A stretch of DNA of 64,000 nt from Akebia trifoliata (lineage: Eukaryota; Streptophyta; Magnoliopsida; Ranunculales; Lardizabalaceae): the NCBI GenBank assembly GCA_017979445.1, contig CM030717.1:16975288-17039287 (forward strand). Reading direction: 5' to 3'. This document shows positions 1 through 13,400 of the stretch, piece by piece; position 1 is the stretch's first letter; each line of letters starts with the position of its first letter. The position numbers were made by a program, and so were the translations under genes. The notes beneath the pieces were generated by a model. It made no database searches and had not been told where the DNA came from. It was given only the letters and a program-made list of their open reading frames with translations.

Positions 1-1018
1 CATTGTTTATAGTCACGTCAATGGCCAGCCTAAACGATAAATGGTTAACTAAGTATGGTAAGTACAACAACCGACCACAAAATCAGGAACTAAAAATTAG
101 TAAAGTATTGTAACATCATATCTCGACTAGGAGAGATCCAGTCGTGAATCCCAACTCTCTAATCTCATTACTCCACCATTGTGTATTATATATATGTTAT
201 TTTATTTTGAATTATAAAATGAAATGCATGTTTAATGATTCCATGTTGCCAAGTAAATTTATATAAAAAGATAATGTTATAATGAGTACTACTGACTAAT
301 GTAATGTGAATCTTTTAAAATGTTTAGGTGCTCATCCCTAGTTATATGTACTAGTTAATCGTAATTTAAACTTTGCATGTATCAAATGCTTTAGTATGCT
401 TACTCGTTCATATTTAGGAGAGGTTATTAGTGGGAATTGTTTGTGACCTACTAGGTAATCATTTTTAATCATCATTTTCTTCATATTTTTTTAACTTGAG
501 AACCTACAGTTGGTGAGCCAATTGTAAAATCGACGAGCGAAGATTATCTGGTAAGTCAGACCGATGACTAGAGTCAATTTCCGTGACTACTGGGGCTACA
601 TTCTTTAGCATTGTCAGCTTCGTCCAGGATGTACATAAATTTTGGGATTGAGTGTTAGGTTCATGTTAGAGTAAGGACATATTTTTGTAATCTTGTATAT
701 TTTACTCCTTGCACAACTCTGATCTAACTTTACATTGTTCGAAGTTCACAATCTTCTACTGCTTGTATATTTTCGACTTATTATATATATATGATTTATT
801 ATATATTGGTTTACCAGGTTTTCAAATACCTTGGAACACTAAGATAAACAGAGGAAACCATGTCAAAATTTTAAAGTGCCACCTAATACCATCGAGATTT
901 GACTTTGGGATTTGTGTTAGCGTTCCCAAGGTGCTATAAAGTCATTTTATCTAACTAATTGGTTTGCGTGGTGCTACCCATTATATTTTGTTTCGAGTTT
1001 TGAGGCGGAACAAGACAT
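1..1018. other. AT-rich intergenic DNA, no gene seen
   Basis: No reading frame with recognisable similarity or plausible exon structure was found on either strand. Short AT runs occur near 780-800. The open frame at 709-939 is low-complexity (tyrosine, leucine and isoleucine rich) and looks like chance. Confidence 0.5.
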
Positions 1019-1653
1019 AGTGATACATGGAGACTTTGATAAGTTGGTTGGACCTTTCATTCCTTCTACTCCTTCATGGCAGTTACTGGATCGTTTGAAA
1101 AGGGCTTGGTGTAACGTGGTTGTTCTTGATTTTCCTATTTTATCTAGCTACTCCTTTCTTGATTATTTATTTTGGTTGAGGAGGAAGATTGCTGAACGTG
1201 CCAACGTGTACCTCCTGTTGCGGTGATGTCATCCTCCACTCATTTTTTTTTTACCATTAAGATAGGTTGGAAGAGTTGTGAGTGTTAAACAAGAGAATTG
1301 AAGCAATTTAGCTTCGTTTTGAGAAAGAATTATAGGCCCAGGTAACTTAATTGAAGTCAGAGATATCTCGACTAAAGTCCTTGAAGAGTGATGAAACTAA
1401 GATGCTCAGGACCGAGATTGTCGATTTACGAGAGATGCATGCTGGCATGATTGTTGAGTACTTGGTTAGTCTTCATACTTCAGATGTGGAGAGAATTGTT
1501 TACAAATTTAGTATTCAGTATACAACACCATTATATTCTATGATTATACCCCAAACTTATAATATAATGACCACATTGTGTATAGTATTTGATGGCGGGT
1601 ATAGTAAAAAAATAAAGATAAAATGTTGTAATTTTATCAATTCTATTCACTGA
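1019..1653 (+). pseudogene. Degenerate coding remnant with a coiled-coil segment, probably transposon-derived
   Basis: Two neighbouring forward frames look protein-like. The first (about 1020-1226) begins after the codons for EQDIVIHGDFDKL and reads as a globular stretch ending in LFWLRRKIAERANVYLLL. The second (about 1351-1500) has the leucine and charge pattern of a coiled coil (SEISRLKSLKSDETKML, then EIVDLREMHAGMIVEYLVS). A frame break and poly-T separate them, and the second degenerates into AT-rich sequence after about 1510. I do not recognise the family. A globular part followed by a short coiled coil is often seen in plant transposon-associated proteins, but that is only a resemblance. 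No start, promoter or splice structure supports a working gene. Confidence 0.3.
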
Positions 1654-4289
1654 ACCGTGCCAATTACATCGATACTATGACTTCTTACACAAAATAAAAA
1701 TAAACTTGATAAAAAAGGGCTAAAAAAACAACAAATTATGAGATCAAGATATGTTAGTAACAAAGATAGAAACATGAGAAAGGATATAGATTTGTTAATG
1801 CTGAAAAATAGAACTTATAACACCCCATGTTATCCTTCTGATCTATGGCACACCACTTCAATATTGGAGAATACTTAAATAAACTCTTCAACACACTTAG
1901 AAGAATGCTCTAGCAATTTTCTTATGTCAAGGATGGAACCAATGAAGGCTATTTATAGAGTTTTGAGGGTAGAATGAAAGTTATTGAGAACATTAAGAGA
2001 GAAGGCCAAAAGTCTTATTAATGATAACTAATCATGGAGATATGAAAAATATTATCAAAAAGACTTATAATGTGATAGCTTATCATGGGCATTTGAAAAG
2101 ACTTATCAAACTGAAAACTCTCACATGGTTGAAGATTTGGAAAGACTTATAAAAGTCAAAACTCTCTGATGGTTGAGGTTTTTGTCTTCCTAATAATGGA
2201 AAAAATAAAAACTCTTACATAGTTGAGGTTTCACATTTACTCTCAATAATAATGAATTGAGCTTCCACCTTTACTCTCAATAATAATGAAAAAAAAAATC
2301 TCTCACGGTTGAAGTTTCACATTTATTCCCCATAATTGAAGGATTCATAGGGTGAGAGAAGTAAGAATTAATCTTGTCCCATAAATCTAGATACACCATC
2401 ATACACCTTTATCCCTTTTTGCCATAATTTCCATGCTTGCAAAATTAATAAGAAAATAGATTAAGTGAAAAATATTTATCAAGATAAAAACAAGTAAGTC
2501 CTTGTGGCCATCAAAGACTTACTATATATACAAAAATTATACTTCAAAACTTTAGTAAAAATGTGAGCTTGTGTGTACTTAAATTATGGCTAATAACATA
2601 AGAAGGCATCTCATGTAAGTCTTTTGCAATTGATTACAATCTAATCCTCACTAAGTCTAATTGATTCATGGCTAATATGTCTTTTTGTAGTAGTCCATAT
2701 TTGATCAATCAAAACTTAGGAAAGATCAAATGAACCAATTACTCATCCAATAGGTTCCAGGTGTCCCCTAAGAACAAGTCTAGACATGCATTCATCGCAT
2801 GTACACTATATATGAGTGTAAAGGATTTCTCTCATAACACATGCATGAAAAGATTTATCCTTTCGATCTTAAATTGCGGCTATCATCATGCATATGGTGA
2901 AGGTCTTTATCTTTGAGGTTTTAAGCTCTTGTCCCCTCAAGCCTTCGCACCTTCACACAAGAGACCACATACCTAAATCATCAAACTATTATAAACCTCA
3001 ATAAGGGCAAATCCATAAATCCAAAAATGCAGTGTTTTAGACCCCATGCCTTATGAACCCGATTAACTTGGGTTTTAGGACTTGTGGTATCGGCCTAGTT
3101 CACAAGTACTATCAAGTGTCCATGGGGAACTATGATACATGTGCCCCTCCTCAAATAAACATTCATCACTATGATTACATAATATAAGGAGTCAATGGAG
3201 AGTATTAAGGCCTCAATGGACACAAAATTCCAATACACATATCTTATTAGAAAATCACACCATAAGTAAACTTACTATTTTTAAATTTTATATAACCACA
3301 CCATGCATTTTAAGGTTGGGCACTTTTGAAGTAGAAGTTTTTTTTTTTCTAAGGACAAATTACCAAATCATGAGATTAAATCATCTTATTTACTTGGGCA
3401 AGACACATTCTTAGCTATTTACAATTGGTAAGGAAGTGGTTTCGGTAAATAAGTTGCTTTTTCAAACTATTAATGATATCAGGGTGAAAATGGACGCGTA
3501 AAAGGTATTTCGGATATTTTACTGTAGAAGCATAGCATTGTAAGAAATTAAACATTTAAACCCAATAATTGGAAATATTTTTGGAATATATATTGTCCTG
3601 GAAATTTCCCCATCTCTATGTGAATGAGTAAGAAATTCCTCTTCGAAGAAACTCTACAGATTTTTGCTGAAAATTAGAGATCCCCCTATTTTCAAACTGA
3701 TAACACACTTCATGACTTCGGTCTTTTATAACAGACTAATTTTAAATGATTGAATACCCTTTTCTTAAGTTTTACCAAAATAAATAAATAAATAAATAAA
3801 ATCCTTTTAACTTTTTCCCTCTTAACCTTATCTACCCATAACTTTTTTCCAAAAACCCATCAACTTCTACTTTTAATACATCAAACATCAACACAAGATA
3901 GGGCTTTTTTTTTTTTTTTAATTTGGTTTGGGGGGGGGGGGGGGGCTGGATGTTGAAGACAACAGTTGTGTTGAGAGAAAAATCTGTCGGTTTTGCCAAG
4001 AGGTGTAGATAAGGTTGAAGATGATGCTTTGAAGATTTCAATTGGTGGGTGGGTCCCAAATGTGGGGGTTGAAAAAAAATTAGTGCTTACAAAGCGGGAA
4101 AAGCAAACGAATGTTATAGTACAAGAGGACGAAAACTTCAAGAAAGAATAGTAATTTTGTCTAAGAAAATTTTCCCTATAGAATTATTTCTTATTTCTTC
4201 CTATGTTCCAATTATTATCTCAAAACTATTTTTTATTATTTTTTTCCCTATTCAAATTTGCAGTTATTTCTGTTCATTTTGCTCAGATG
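1654..4289. other. Intergenic DNA with low-complexity tracts, no gene seen
   Basis: No gene is supported. Visible structure includes a short direct-repeat cluster around 2100-2330 built on 'tttactctcaataataatga', an (AAAT)n tract near 3779-3801, a poly-T run near 3906-3919 and a run of 16 G at 3930-3945. The reverse-strand frames at 3832-4141 run through these homopolymers and are not credible genes. Confidence 0.5.
2100..2330. repeat. Short local direct repeats
   Basis: Variants of 'ggttgaggtttcacattta' and of 'actctcaataataatga' recur several times within about 230 bases, interspersed with 'aaaactctcacatggttgaa'. They look like local duplications within an unidentified repeat. Confidence 0.4.
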
Positions 4290-4297
4290 GTGACAGT

Positions 4298-4969
4298 AAG
4301 GGTGTCAATGGATCGGTTCCAGTTCAATTCCTAAAAACTTGAAATCATAACTACTATATTTATTTTGGTTCCTATTCTTGTCAATTCCGGGTCTGATTTC
4401 AAAATAAAAGGAATCGGAACTGGAACCATCAATAAATACGGGTATCCATCTATCGGTTCTGATTCTTAAGAATTGAATGAGAAAAAAATATTTTCAATCA
4501 TCAAAAAAAAAATTTCTTTTCAAAAAATTAACATATTATTACAAAATTATTAACTTAGTTATAATTTGTTATATTAAAGATACAAATTAATGATTTTTTT
4601 CAAAAAATAAAAATTTATCTTAGTTAAAAGTAATAAATTTTAAAAGATATAATTCATTTTAAACTCCAATCGATAATTTATATGAAAAATTAAATAATTT
4701 TATATAACGTGCATTAATTTTGATATAAGAGAATTCCTTTAAATCATCTATAGTATGAAAAGAAATGATAAAATAAATCGGTTTCGAGTACCCATGGGTA
4801 CCCATTGATTAAAACTTAATGGTTCCGATTTCTGTCGATTCAATTCCATTTTAGACTCGACTCTAATCAATTTTAATAAAAAGAGAATTAGAATCGGGAT
4901 ATTCGATTTTGATTCCAATTTCAATTTCGATTTGATTTCAGTTAAATGGGTACGCATTGACGCCCCTAC
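4298..4969. mobile_element. hAT-like non-autonomous element (8-bp target-site duplication)
   Basis: The 672-base element is flanked by perfect copies of GTGACAGT (4290-4297 and 4970-4977), the 8-bp duplication size typical of hAT transposons. Its ends are imperfect inverted repeats: AAGGGTGTCAATG on the left, and the reverse complement of the right end reads GTAGGGGCGTCAATG. The interior is AT-rich, repeats 'tcggttcc/gattcc' motifs and carries no transposase. It is a MITE-like deletion derivative. Confidence 0.75.
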
Positions 4970-5184
4970 GTGACAGTGAGGAAAGTGACATAGAGTTAGA
5001 GGTATTTTGGTTTTGCAAGGTAAATAGAGGGCATTGTTCCTAATTAACATTGGATTACAAGGGGTTCTAAAAAAATGTCCAAAAAGAATCGCAAAAAAGT
5101 AAAGTAGGGGGCCCCGCTGCCTGCCGGCCACTCAAATCCCGATTCGTTAAAAGGCGAGGACAAGAAAAAACTACTGTTTTGAAT

Positions 5185-5189
5185 AAAAA
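5185..5189 (-). terminator. Pol III-type T-run downstream of the tRNA-Ala pseudogene
   Basis: On the minus strand a run of five T lies 12 bases after the tRNA 3' end. This is where an RNA polymerase III terminator would be and supports a once-functional tRNA locus. Confidence 0.5.
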
Positions 5190-5200
5190 GAAGGATGAAT

Positions 5201-5467
5201 GGAGAGATGAGGGATATCAATCCCCGTGCATCTCTTGCATGCTAACCGCTGAGCGAGCGCTCTACCATCTGAGCTAGGGTGCAACTAGGTCCAGTCCAAA
5301 TCAAGAATCGAATCAAATCGATAATTTTGAGGTGATTTGGTTTGGTTTGATTTGGAATAAATTGCGATTCAGTTCTGAATTACAAACCAAGAACCGATCA
5401 ATTTGATTCGATTCTCGGATCAAGCTTGTATAGAATCGAACCAAACCAAGAACCGACCCCCTATGCA

Positions 5468-5532
<65 letters not shown>

Positions 5533-5880
5533 ATAATTATTATAAATTATAAATTATTTTAAGAATTAGTACATAGATTAATGATCTTTTATGGATAAAC
5601 TAATGATTTTTTATAGATAGATTTATGATTTATTATATAAAATTTTTGTTTATTTTTTCATTAAAAAATATTACTTATAATTTATAAAATATTTGCAATC
5701 CGTGAAATCGAACCGAACCAAACTGATTTTAATTTGGTTTGGGTTGGTTTAGCTCCAATGGAATTTGAGTCAATTTTGGTTCTTATTTAGTGGAACTGAC
5801 CTATGTCAGTTCAGTTCCTATTTGACCTCAAACCGAACTGAACCAGACCAAGTTGCTCCCCTAATCTGAGCTACATCATC
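5201..5880 (-). pseudogene. tRNA-Ala (AGC) pseudogene split by a hAT-like element
   Basis: On the minus strand 5880-5865 reads as the 5' acceptor arm and start of the D-arm (GATGATG TA GCTCAGA). The rest lies at 5275-5201: D-arm with A-box TGGTAGAGC, anticodon region TTAGCAT (anticodon AGC), T-arm CGGGGATTGATATCCC and the 3' acceptor CATCTCT. The halves are separated by 589 bases of transposon, and the 8 bases TCTGAGCT (plus strand) are duplicated at both junctions. When rejoined, most acceptor pairs match, with mismatches near the end. About 7 extra bases also sit in the anticodon arm (around CAGCGGT), so it was probably damaged apart from the insertion. Identity as tRNA-Ala rests on similarity to the plant nuclear tRNA-Ala consensus. 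Confidence 0.75.
5276..5864. mobile_element. hAT-like MITE inserted in a tRNA-Ala gene
   Basis: The element begins AGGGTGCAACT and ends AGTTGCTCCCCTAA, an inverted-repeat pair with small differences. It is flanked by the 8-bp duplication TCTGAGCT (5268-5275 and 5865-5872). The interior has repeated 'aaccgaaccaaac' and 'ggtttggtttg' motifs arranged as inverted repeats, plus an (AT)n microsatellite at about 5472-5526. No coding capacity is seen. Confidence 0.75.
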
Positions 5881-7471
5881 ATTTTTTTTATATAAAAATA
5901 ATGTATATTATTTAATGAAAATTAATGATTCTAGAAAATTTATATTATAAAAAGTCATAAATGTTGAGGATGTTAGATGTAACTTCTACTACATTAGCTG
6001 GCTGAATTCTCACTGGCTCAATAGGTCCGTATTATGGATATATTGTCCCCAAGGTAAATGGGTCCAAAGTCATTAAAATCTGTGATTTATTGAAAATGTC
6101 ACGATTTTCCTTCACCAATTTAATCATAACTTTTCATTAAATCTCACCTTTAACGATCTTCACAATTAAATCACCACCGTCACGATTAGTAAGAGAAGAT
6201 GACCACCAATAAAGTGTTAGACAATGAAGATGCAAATGTTGATGAATCTTAATTTACACTCATGATCGTAATCATTTTTATATTTTGAACAATATAAACC
6301 TTGATTGTATTGTGGACCTGTGATTACTTATAATTTAACATGGGATATGGTGTTTTGTGTTGCACCGAGCTGGGCTTAGTGACTATGGCTGGGTCTACTC
6401 CGTCTTTTTGACCCCGTCCATGAAAAGGTTTAGCCTAGCCGCCTTGTTGCCTTTTTAAAAGTCTTATCCCAAGTGGGAACGCCTAGTGTGAACTGAATGA
6501 TCAACTTTTATGTCCAGAAGTGAGATTTTCACATTAGTTGCCAATTGGATGATCTCATCAGATCCAAAACCCAATTCAATAACTCTATGACAAGGACCAG
6601 ATTTTACAACTTATTGGATCGAGCATGTCACAATTGGATCGGGACATGATTCGAAAATAAGTTGGAATAATATCTACTAATACTATATTTAATTTATATA
6701 ATTTATATTTTATTTTACATATTAGTTTATCCAATCAAATTGAATTGAAATAAGATCAAAGCCAAAATATCATTTTTACAGATCAGATCCGAAAGGATTG
6801 GATCTGGTGTTTAAATGACATATCAGATGAGATCCAGATATGATAAATAACTTGTTGGATCCAATCCAATCCAATCCAAACCCAATCCATTGACAGCCCT
6901 AGCTGCCACCTTGACATAACCCTCCTCTTTTATACAAGCTCGGAACCTTCTTCTACAAGCTTCAGATTTGGGTTCTCAATTGAATTTGACTTTGCCCAGG
7001 TTTGATTCTTCAATTAATAAATTAAATTGACATCCTCAGCGTTGATGGATCATCAGTTCATCTCTCGAGCCAAGCTTGGCCAGTGTTGACACTAGTCATG
7101 TACTATACCTCCACCCAAAAAATCTACTCCGGACCACATTTAGGTCATATTTAGGTAATGTGGAGTACAGAGGGGGCCTACATAGTTCCACCATTCTAAA
7201 AGCCAACATTGCTATAATACTGTAACCATCTGAATACAAATATTACTTTCAATTCTTCTACATTAGGAAAATCAATCAACCATCTTTCCCTGGATGTTTT
7301 TTTTTTTTTTTTTCTTTTAAAAATCAACAAAATGGGTTCACTCAAAACAAATCTTGAAAGGGAAAGGTGAGTAATGAAATACAAGCATATGCACACATAA
7401 CAAGTTTACTAATCATACAAAGCAGTAGAGACTAATATAAACCCAAATACCATACCATCGAGTAAAGAAAT
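5881..7471. other. Intergenic DNA and 3' flank of alpha-SNAP
   Basis: No gene is supported. Around 6560-6900 'ggatccaatccaatcc'-type repeats end with CATTGACAGCCCTAG. This resembles the right end of the hAT-like family at 4298-4969, but no matching left end is visible, so it is a truncated copy at best. The last few hundred bases before 7471 should contain the 3' untranslated region of alpha-SNAP on the minus strand; I cannot place the poly(A) site. Confidence 0.4.
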
Positions 7472-10400
7472 TCAAGTAAGATCATCTTCCTCTAGTTCTT
7501 TGGCCTTCAGCTTTTCCTTCACTCTCAACAAAAGTGTGGTTTTCCAAGCATCCTATCAAGTAAAATATGCAGAGACCACAAATTAGTAACATTTTCTTAA
7601 TATTATGTTATTTTAAGTTTTTTCTATTAAGCTTCTAATTCAGTTCCTATTTGGCACAATCAGCATCAGAGCAATATGCAAACATCATAATGCAAAATTA
7701 TGGTCAATCAATCCAATTTGCAAAAAACAGAATGAAATGTATTTTCATCAACAGAAAAGAGAAAATACCAGTCGGGTCATGCTATCGAATTCCTTGACAA
7801 CATCAGTGAACTTTGCAATGTCTTCCTCGTCAATTGAAGAAGCCAAATCCTGTCATCATATGAACAACAATCGTTCCCACTTTAGTTGCTGGTACTCACA
7901 AGCCACAAGGGAATAGATATAATACAAAATAAAATAAAATATTGAACTTATGTCAGACTAAGGTTGGCACCCCAACTTTTACTTATTACCTTTAATTAAA
8001 AATAAAGAAAATAAGAGTATGTTTGATTGCATGGAAAGTCACTTTCCATGGAATTTGAAATCCATGGAAAATTAGTTGTGGAAAATAGGTAGGGTTGGAA
8101 AATCAAATTCCATTGTTTGATTTCACTAGGATAAAATTATGGAAAAATATGAGAAAAAAGAAGAAGAGGAGAAGGAAGAAGAAGATGAGAGGAGGGGGAG
8201 AGGAAGAAGAAGATGATGAGGAAGAGGGAGGGGGGAGGATGTGGTGACGAAGGTGGCTGCGGCGAAAACAGCGACGGTGACGGTGACGGCGACGATGGCG
8301 GTGGCGAAGACGGTGACGACGGAGGTAAGTGAGGAAGATGGGGGGAGAACGTGGTGGTGGTAGTGGCGGAAGAGGTGCGGGATGGAGAAGAAGGAGAAGA
8401 AGAAAAAGAAGAAGAGAGAGAGAAGGTGGTCGGAGACGTAGCCGACGGCGACGGCGATGGTAACGACGACGATGAGGTTAGTGTAATGGTGGTGGTGGTG
8501 GTGGTAGGGAAGAATTGAGGATGGAAAATATGGGTGGATTTCATTTTCCCACCCATATGGGTGAGAAAGTGAAATCCATGATTTAGTGGACTTTTTGAAT
8601 GGGGTGGAAAATGAATTTCCATTTCCATGTGCAATCAAACACTTTAAAAATGTCATTGTCCATGGAAATTGATTTTCCACCCTATTTTCCATGTGCAATC
8701 AAACATACCCTAAGTGACTAGTTAAGAATAAGTACAAGTTGGGGTGCCAATAGAAGCCCTCTTTTTTTGGTGGCAATATTTCCAATTTTTTTTTTTCGTT
8801 TAGGATTTTATATGAGCCTAATCATAATTGTAAACAACTACTGAAATTGTTTGAACGAGTGTTATAATGTTTTGTAATGTTTAAGATTATAATTTAAGCC
8901 AAACCTTTGTAATGTTTGAAGATTGTGTTTTAATCTTTAATTGGGGTATGATAAATAATTTAAGAAATTGGAGTGTCAAAAGTAAAATTTGGGGTGCCAA
9001 TAGCAGCTCTCTAAAATTAAAGATTCAGTACTGATAAAATAAAAATATTTCAATAAGCAATAAAATATCATTCCTTTTTAACTAATCAACCAATCCATAT
9101 CCGACCACTTACACATGATTACTTCACAATTTGAATACACATCTAAAACTAAATTGTAGACAGAGAATACAAGAAAAATGCCAGGTGTCACAAGTCCACT
9201 TACAGCTAAAAATTTGTACTCGCGGGTTCCAGAAAATGTTGGATCCAGTTCCTACAAAAGAAATTGCAAAATTCTTAAAAAAAATAGCCGTAACTCATTA
9301 GGTAAAACTCAGAAGTACAGAAGTAAAGCCAAACCAGACCTGATATCGCTCCAGTGAGTTAGTTATTGCAACAACATCAACTTTACAGAGTTGGCAAAGG
9401 CCAGCATTCAGAAGATAGCCTTTAACACTGTACTTTAGAAGGTTATTGTTGAGTGAATGTCTTGCTACTTCTTCATAAATCTCAATAGCTTTTGGATACC
9501 TGAAAAGCATTTTTTCTCATCCAAGTTAATGTTTTATTTTCTTTGATTCCAGCTGGTATTACACATTAATATTCTTAGTGCAAATAAATAGTGTTACTGT
9601 ATTGAGCAAAACAAGCAGGTTAATTGCAAAACATGGCAAGTGATCTACATGCAGGTTCTGATAAGGACATCTAGACACCACTGTATAGAGTTCATCAGAG
9701 GAGGAGAACCCCGAGACTATCATCGTGGATGGATGAAATATATACATACATGTATATATATGGGTTGGGTTCAAAGGACAACAAGATAGCCAAAGTTTTT
9801 TTGTAAACAACTTTTGATGGGGCTAGAAGTTTTGGAATGGGCTGATTTTTTGGTGAGGATGATCTCTATGGTGAGTAGATCATCCCTCACCAAAAATCAG
9901 ACCACTACGAAACTTCTAACCCCTTCAAAAGTGGTTTACAAATTAACACTAAAATTGACGGTCCACGATTCTTCAACTTATAAACTGGGGTTAGAAGTTT
10001 CGGAATGGGCTGTTTTTTGGTGGTGATGATCTCCTCACCATAGACATCATCCTCACCAAAAATCAGCCATACCGAAACTTCTAGCCCATATTTTACAAAA
10101 ACTTTTGGCTATCTTGTTGTCCCTTGAACCCAGCCCTATATATATATATAATGCTAACATCCAACACATTACTGGGACGTTAGCATCTTCCACTCTTTCA
10201 TTAGAAAAAAATAATGCCTTTTAAGACTGCAATTCCCGTTACTTACTTGGGTAATTTGGTCTTTGAAAAAGTAAAGGAAAAAAAAATATGACTTGTGTTT
10301 CCACTTTTTTATCCATCTTTCTCTCAAAAGCATAGCTTACCATAACTTAAACACAACTCTCTCTCAAGTACATTCCTTCAGTAAAAATAAAGAGTAACTT

Positions 10401-13400
10401 TTTTACACATACACACAAACACAGTCTATTTTACATGATCCGACAGTGTCGTAAAAAAAATGAAAAAATGGACGACATCTGGGTGCTGTAGTAAAAATCA
10501 TTGTAACAAATAGTTGTCCCCCAATCCTGACACTATATATATATATATGGGGAATGCTAACGTCCAATACTTCATGGGGACATTAGCATTGTCCAATACT
10601 TTATTTTTCCAATAATACCCCTATTCATTTTGTCTTTTTGTGAAAACAAATAGAGGCATGCTGGTCTTTTACACAATAAATGCTTGTTTGCATTGATTGC
10701 CAAATCATTAATTGCAACAAGACATTTAATTCCAAAGATTAAACGCCCTTAGTATTTATTATGAAAGAGACAAGTATTAATTACATCAATAATCATTTAT
10801 TATGTAAAAAGACTAATACACCCTTGTCTTTTTCACTAAATGACAAAATATGTAAGGGTATTATTGGAAAAAAAAAGTGTTGGAGAGTGCTAACGTCTCC
10901 CTAATGTCTTGGACGTTAGCATTCCCCATATATATATATAGAAAGAGAGAGAGAAGGAGTCTACCGCTATTCCTCATCCTTTTTATTATACCGTATTCCA
11001 ACCTTTTATTAAAGAAAGAATCAACTCAAATACATGTTGACATAGCAACAGGCAAAAACCTTTCTTTTTCTCCTATTTAAACACTTCAAGTTAGCCAAAT
11101 TCTTTGAATTTGTTTGTACCTTGAACTCCAAGTAACTTTCTTAAACAGAAACTTTCTTGAAGTACTAACTTTCTCAAAATGAAAATTTATAGTAATGGTG
11201 TGTTCGAAAACCGAAAGTTCCCCATGAGGACGTTGGACTTTCAAAGGTTCAACTCTCGAAAGTTCAACTCCTGAAAGTTGACATGAGAGTTAATTATAAC
11301 TTTGTTATTTGTTTACTTATGAAAGTTGTAACAAACTTCAATTACCATATTTAATTTGTCAACTCTCGGAGTAAAATTGCAAGGTGTCAATGTTAATACC
11401 TTGATTTTGAAAATTAACATTACCTATTAATGAGTATCTTTACAAATAATGGTGGTTAACAAAATATATCTTAGAAAAAAAATAAAAAATAAAAGAACAA
11501 ACAAATATTAGGAGTCACATCTTCATTGTTAAGTATCAATAGACCAAGTAAAAGTTTAAGAATAAAGCGTATAGAAGTCTAAAACAAGTTTTAAGATACA
11601 TAATCCAAAATAATGATCCCAATTACTAATCAAAATGGATACCACTAGACAAAGTAATTGTCCAAAAGAAATAAGAGTGTGTGTCCATACAAAAAATACT
11701 CTTCTATAGCAAGTAATCAACCCTTAGACCATCGCCTTATGAGCCACATCTGCTCCAAATCATCACCATCTAACTTAAGGAACAGTCTAACAAAATTTTC
11801 TTTTGTAGTAAATAAATTCAATTAACATTGAGATCAAACATATTATTAAATATGTCTGATACTGAGTTTAAAAGAGTTTCGACTTCTAAAGTATGTGTAT
11901 TAACAAAATTTGCAAGTTTAAGAACTTCCTTTACACTAACAACAATTTCCATTAATTCATTCTTACATTATCTATACCTTTTTCTTTGATGGACTGCACC
12001 TACTCTTGGAAGAGTTGTTGACCTATGTGCATCACCCAATGTCGGTGACTAAGGCTCTACAGTCGAATTAATCTTATCTAACCCAAGTACATAAACCATG
12101 TTCGAGTACATGTATCAATAGAATTTGCAAGTTTAAAAAACACATCCCTTTACACTTACACTTTTCGTCGAATCATTATTACTTTATACCTTTTTCTCTG
12201 AGGAACTGCACCTATTATTGGAAAAGTTGTAGAACTTAGTACATCGTTTGATGTCGGTAACCGAGTTTCTACAGTGGGATTCATCTCATCTTAACCCTTG
12301 TCCATCTTGTGTATTATAAATATCCACAAGATGATCGTCAACCACGTGATTGCAGTCCCTCAGAGAAAAAAGTAAAGATAAAATAAGAATGAATTGATAG
12401 AAAATGTTAATATAAGAAAAGTCTTTTTAAACTTACAAATTCTGAACATACACGTACTCGAGAGATCGGAGCTCTTTTGGACTCAGCATCAAACATCCTT
12501 CATAATATGTCTAATATTGATGTTAACGTACCCTCAATGTGGTAGACTTATTTGCAACAAACGGCTAACCTTGTTAAACTATTCTTTAAGTTGAAGAATG
12601 ATGATTTAAAGAAACTGAGGCTCTGAAGGCGTCTAGGATATAATTGTTGATTACTTGGTATAGAAAATATTTTGTATCGATACTTGCTCTCATTTCTTTT
12701 GGACAATTACTTTTTTTAGAGATACTTATTTTGATTAATAATTGAGATCGTTATTTTATTCATTTTGGAGTACGTATCTTGAATTTTTTGGACTTCTATA
12801 CATATTATTATTAGACTTTTACTTGGTATATTGATACTTAAAGATGGAGATGTGACTCCTCATTTTCATTAGTTTTTTTTTCAAAGATATATTATGTTAA
12901 TATTTTTTTTTTAAATACACATTTACAAATAATGTTAATTTTTGAAATTAAAGTACTAACATTTTTGTATTGCAATCTTACTCGGAAAGTTGACAAACCA
13001 AACACTAAAGTTAGAATTTGCTATAACTCTCATAGATAACTAAACAAGAAAGTTATGATTAACTCTCATTGTCAACTTTCAAGAATTGAACTTTCAAGGG
13101 TTGAACTCTTGAATGTCCAACTCTAATAGGGAACTTTTAGTTTTCAAACACATCCTTGGAATTTTGAGTTGGACAGTTCACAACTCGTGTACTTAATGTT
13201 AAGCAATTTGCATGAGTTGCAAACTCTCACACAAAACTTGCAATTTCCAAACACACCCTAAAATTTCCAATTTGTCAAAACTCTATTATTACATTTAAAA
13301 TACCCAATCCTTAAGCTCCTTTGTTGTGTCGTCCACTTCATGATCTTGTTCATGCGTTGGCTCTAAAACTATAGGCAGGAGATATTTCTACCTCGTCATC

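Noticed and set aside
8126..8698. Reverse-strand frames of 190 and 165 codons rich in Ser, Pro, His and Thr
   Set aside because: They span the purine-biased core of a Harbinger-like MITE, two overlapping frames are open at once, and there is no gene structure.
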